Below, in pieces: positions 63,201 through 64,000 of a stretch of 64,000 nt of DNA (its first letter is position 1; each line of letters opens with the position of its first letter). Where the stretch lies: positions 62,001 through 126,000 of the forward strand of contig JADGNE010000046.1 in the NCBI GenBank assembly GCA_015234425.1, given 5' to 3'. The notes beneath the pieces were generated by a model. That model was given only the letters and a program-made list of their open reading frames with translations. It did not search any database and was not told where the DNA came from. The translations under genes and the position numbers were made by a program. The stretch comes from Devosia sp. GTDB lineage: Bacteria > Pseudomonadota > Alphaproteobacteria > Rhizobiales > Devosiaceae.

Positions 63201-63456
63201 CTTTGCCGAAGTCGATGCTGACAATGTCACTATCGAGACCGTCAAGAAGGCAGAAGACGGCACGTCCATTGTGCTGCGCCTTTTCGAGCACGCCAACATT
63301 CGGGCTGACGTCCGCCTCAGCCTCGGGCCGAAGATAAAGTCGGCGCGCATCGTCAACCTGATGGAGGAAGACATCGCTCCCCTGGAGGTAGATGGCAACG
63401 GGATCAGACTAAGCCTGCGGCCCTTCGAGATCATCACCATCTGCCTTGATCTCTAG
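60262..63456 (+). CDS. Alpha-mannosidase, glycoside hydrolase family 38
   Basis: A 1064-residue GH38 enzyme. The zinc site and catalytic region begin with GSTHLDVGWLWRV, and the nucleophile region is WLPDTFGYSANLPQIM. The His/Asp segment QFHDILPGTSIPEVY is near residue 590. The C-terminal beta domains follow (RLIAYEDKPMEWDAWDIDRYF). No signal peptide is seen, so it acts in the cytoplasm on imported mannosides. The ATG after GGGGAT fits better than upstream TTG codons that overlap the operator. It is controlled, by inference, by the divergent LacI protein. A partial ROK regulator follows. Confidence 0.95.
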   Translation: MTYANPLSTKLGLLDDDLKMEGKLLRLCADLEQKTRTPIADVPFQWHIQRADGYSAADALKADWRQWEKFGSHTVWAKHQEHSWFAAEITVPKQAKGQVFVSRFTSQWQDRPGSTDPQCLAYLDGAIAQALDGNHTELVIERNARPGSKHVLLVNAFTFFDRPLVGFEVDFFVRNERAEKLYYDLQTPVEVAMRLHQNDPRRHAILNVVERALRALDRRDGHTEAFARSLLAAEKIAAEIYALKDTEVQPQVSAVGSTHLDVGWLWRVMHTRDKTARSFATVLKLMEEYPEYVFMYNQSVLFDFLKRDYPEIWEGMLKRVKSGQFEIEGAMWVEPDVNISSGESLVRQIMRGRRFHQENFGVTPKTVWLPDTFGYSANLPQIMEKSGLKYFVTSKLSWNDTDRHPYDSFFWRGIDGTVTKAQLITAQRYESDAVYTTYNGDLSVSETMGAWKRYEPKAANSEVVMSYGYGDGGGGPTRAMIERGIRLERGIPGAPRVKLEGIVPYLDRLGKRMDANPGKFPTWNGELYLQYHRGTLTSVAKNKANNRKAERLLRELEFLGSLALVETGMAYPSEILAEFCDLLLINQFHDILPGTSIPEVYVDSDADYERIFSTLASENGPWHGAAQAATGADRDALRLVNFTSQNRTDLVHLDAPDLGEGLAVATAAGTQPIQKIVRADGSADHVAPAGSLPSLGWAGAQIVTQTTKPESAVSVSKKHLENVLLRVEFDKHGEITSIRDKARDRELLPEGTRANRLIAYEDKPMEWDAWDIDRYFEEQFWPLADAATEIAVVETGPHRAAIRIERRYQASRIVQVISLAAGERQLEFDTFIDWQERAQVIKAVFPFDLNTSEIRSEIQFGHVRRPTHRNTSWDKARFEASMQRWVDISEADFGAALINDCKYGYDCHEQTVRLSLVRGSSFPAPDADLGEHRLRYGLFVHDGIADLAQVHRAAERFNNPVAVIGSRRPADAVAELSRFSFAEVDADNVTIETVKKAEDGTSIVLRLFEHANIRADVRLSLGPKIKSARIVNLMEEDIAPLEVDGNGIRLSLRPFEIITICLDL

Positions 63457-63598
63457 TCTAAAGTATGAGGCGGTGAGTAACTCTGTCGCATGTTGCTGCT
63501 CAGCCATGATGCTACTTGGGTAGCCTTGGGGGCGCGTCACTCTAGCAGTGTCGTGCCAGGGGGATGCCCTTGTGGCTAAGGCCGCGAGGGTTTGGGGC

Positions 63599-64000
63599 AT
63601 GACCATGAGTGATGATTATACCGCCGACGCGTCCGTCGACGTCTTTCAGCTGAAGGCGAGGGGCCTGCAGCACAACGGCCTCCGCCAGGCCAATGTCGGT
63701 GTGGTGCTCAACATCGTCGGCTTTAACCCTGGCTTGTCGAATGCCGAGATTTCACGCATGTCGGGGCTCGCGCCCCAGACCGTGTCGGCAATCCTCTCGG
63801 CGCTGGAAAGCGACGGGCTGATCATGCGCGGGGAAGCCTTGCGCGGGCGGCGTGGACAGCCGGCCCTGCCCATCTATCTGAGCGCCGACGGCGGCTTCTC
63901 GATGGGGATCGAGATCGGCCGGCGTCACGCCGATGTGGTGATCATCAATTTCCACGCCGAGGTCGCGGCCCAGTATCGCGTCGAATACGCTTTCCCCGAC
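63599..64000 (+). CDS. ROK-family transcriptional regulator, N-terminal part (cut by window edge)
   Basis: An open frame running off the window after 134 codons. A winged helix (NGLRQANVGVVLNIVGFNPG, then LSNAEISRMSGLAPQTVSAIL) is followed by the start of a ROK domain (GGFSMGIEIGRRHADVVIINF). This is the NagC/XylR plan, in which the sugar-kinase-like domain binds an inducer. GAGGG lies eight bases before the ATG. An ATG two codons later is also possible. It may head a sugar-transport operon outside the window. Confidence 0.85.
   Translation, partial: MTMSDDYTADASVDVFQLKARGLQHNGLRQANVGVVLNIVGFNPGLSNAEISRMSGLAPQTVSAILSALESDGLIMRGEALRGRRGQPALPIYLSADGGFSMGIEIGRRHADVVIINFHAEVAAQYRVEYAFPD

Overview
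The window reads as a chromosomal segment of a GC-rich alphaproteobacterium of the order Hyphomicrobiales (Rhizobiales). A member of Devosiaceae, such as Devosia, is my best guess, but that is inference from gene content and not a database match. The main pointers are an ATP-type pckA divergent from chvI-chvG-hprK-ptsM-ptsH, gcrA beside argD-argF-hslO, a DivL-type kinase with Tyr in place of the phospho-His followed by tsaE, and consensus CtrA (TTAA-N7-TTAA) and CcrM (GANTC) sites.

Layout. 0-3 kb: end of a glutamine-synthetase-like gene, an aldehyde dehydrogenase and an iron alcohol dehydrogenase, probably an amine or alcohol catabolic operon. 3-6.4 kb: selO, a HAD phosphatase, and a SleB-type cell-wall hydrolase preceded by CtrA-like sites. 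6.5-12.2 kb: pckA facing the ChvI/ChvG two-component system and the regulatory PTS (HprK, EIIA-Man, HPr). 12.3-15.6 kb: a double-VOC protein, a DUF924 protein, an M29 aminopeptidase, and a 41-residue membrane protein behind an FNR/FixK-type box. 15.9-20 kb: an ABC exporter, a PhoR-like kinase and PPK2. 20-23.9 kb: KdgK and UxuB-type uronate genes, a gamma-carbonic anhydrase and a receiver-like protein. 24-26.5 kb: a kinase-fold phosphotransferase, then an AT-richer islet holding a membrane-protein gene that looks frameshifted. 26.5-34.4 kb: polA, a small unknown gene, gcrA, argD, argF and hslO. 34.6-38.6 kb: LuxR and a divergent LuxI followed closely by a cellulose-synthase-like glycosyltransferase and a DUF2937 protein. 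38.6-45.7 kb: ahcY, a chemoreceptor, divL and tsaE. 45.7-53.2 kb: ScfR-type regulator divergent from pccB-pccA-mcm-mce, the propionyl-CoA to succinyl-CoA route. 53.4-59 kb: a CHASE-PAS-GGDEF-EAL protein, a Gfo/Idh/MocA oxidoreductase, a VOC protein, a secreted protein and an aldo/keto reductase. 59.1-64 kb: LacI regulator, GH38 alpha-mannosidase, and the start of a ROK regulator.

Themes. The window combines carbon and envelope sensing (ChvIG plus PTS), cell-cycle control (gcrA, divL, CtrA and GANTC sites), quorum sensing and c-di-GMP signalling, and sugar, uronate and propionate use. The rhizobial block pckA/chvIG/hprK/ptsM/ptsH/ahcY/divL/tsaE appears to be split here by about 26 kb between ptsH and ahcY. 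I saw no tRNA, rRNA, CRISPR array, transposase or integrase. Regulatory sites are motif matches read by eye. Gene starts other than the obvious ones were chosen from ribosome-binding-site spacing and family length.
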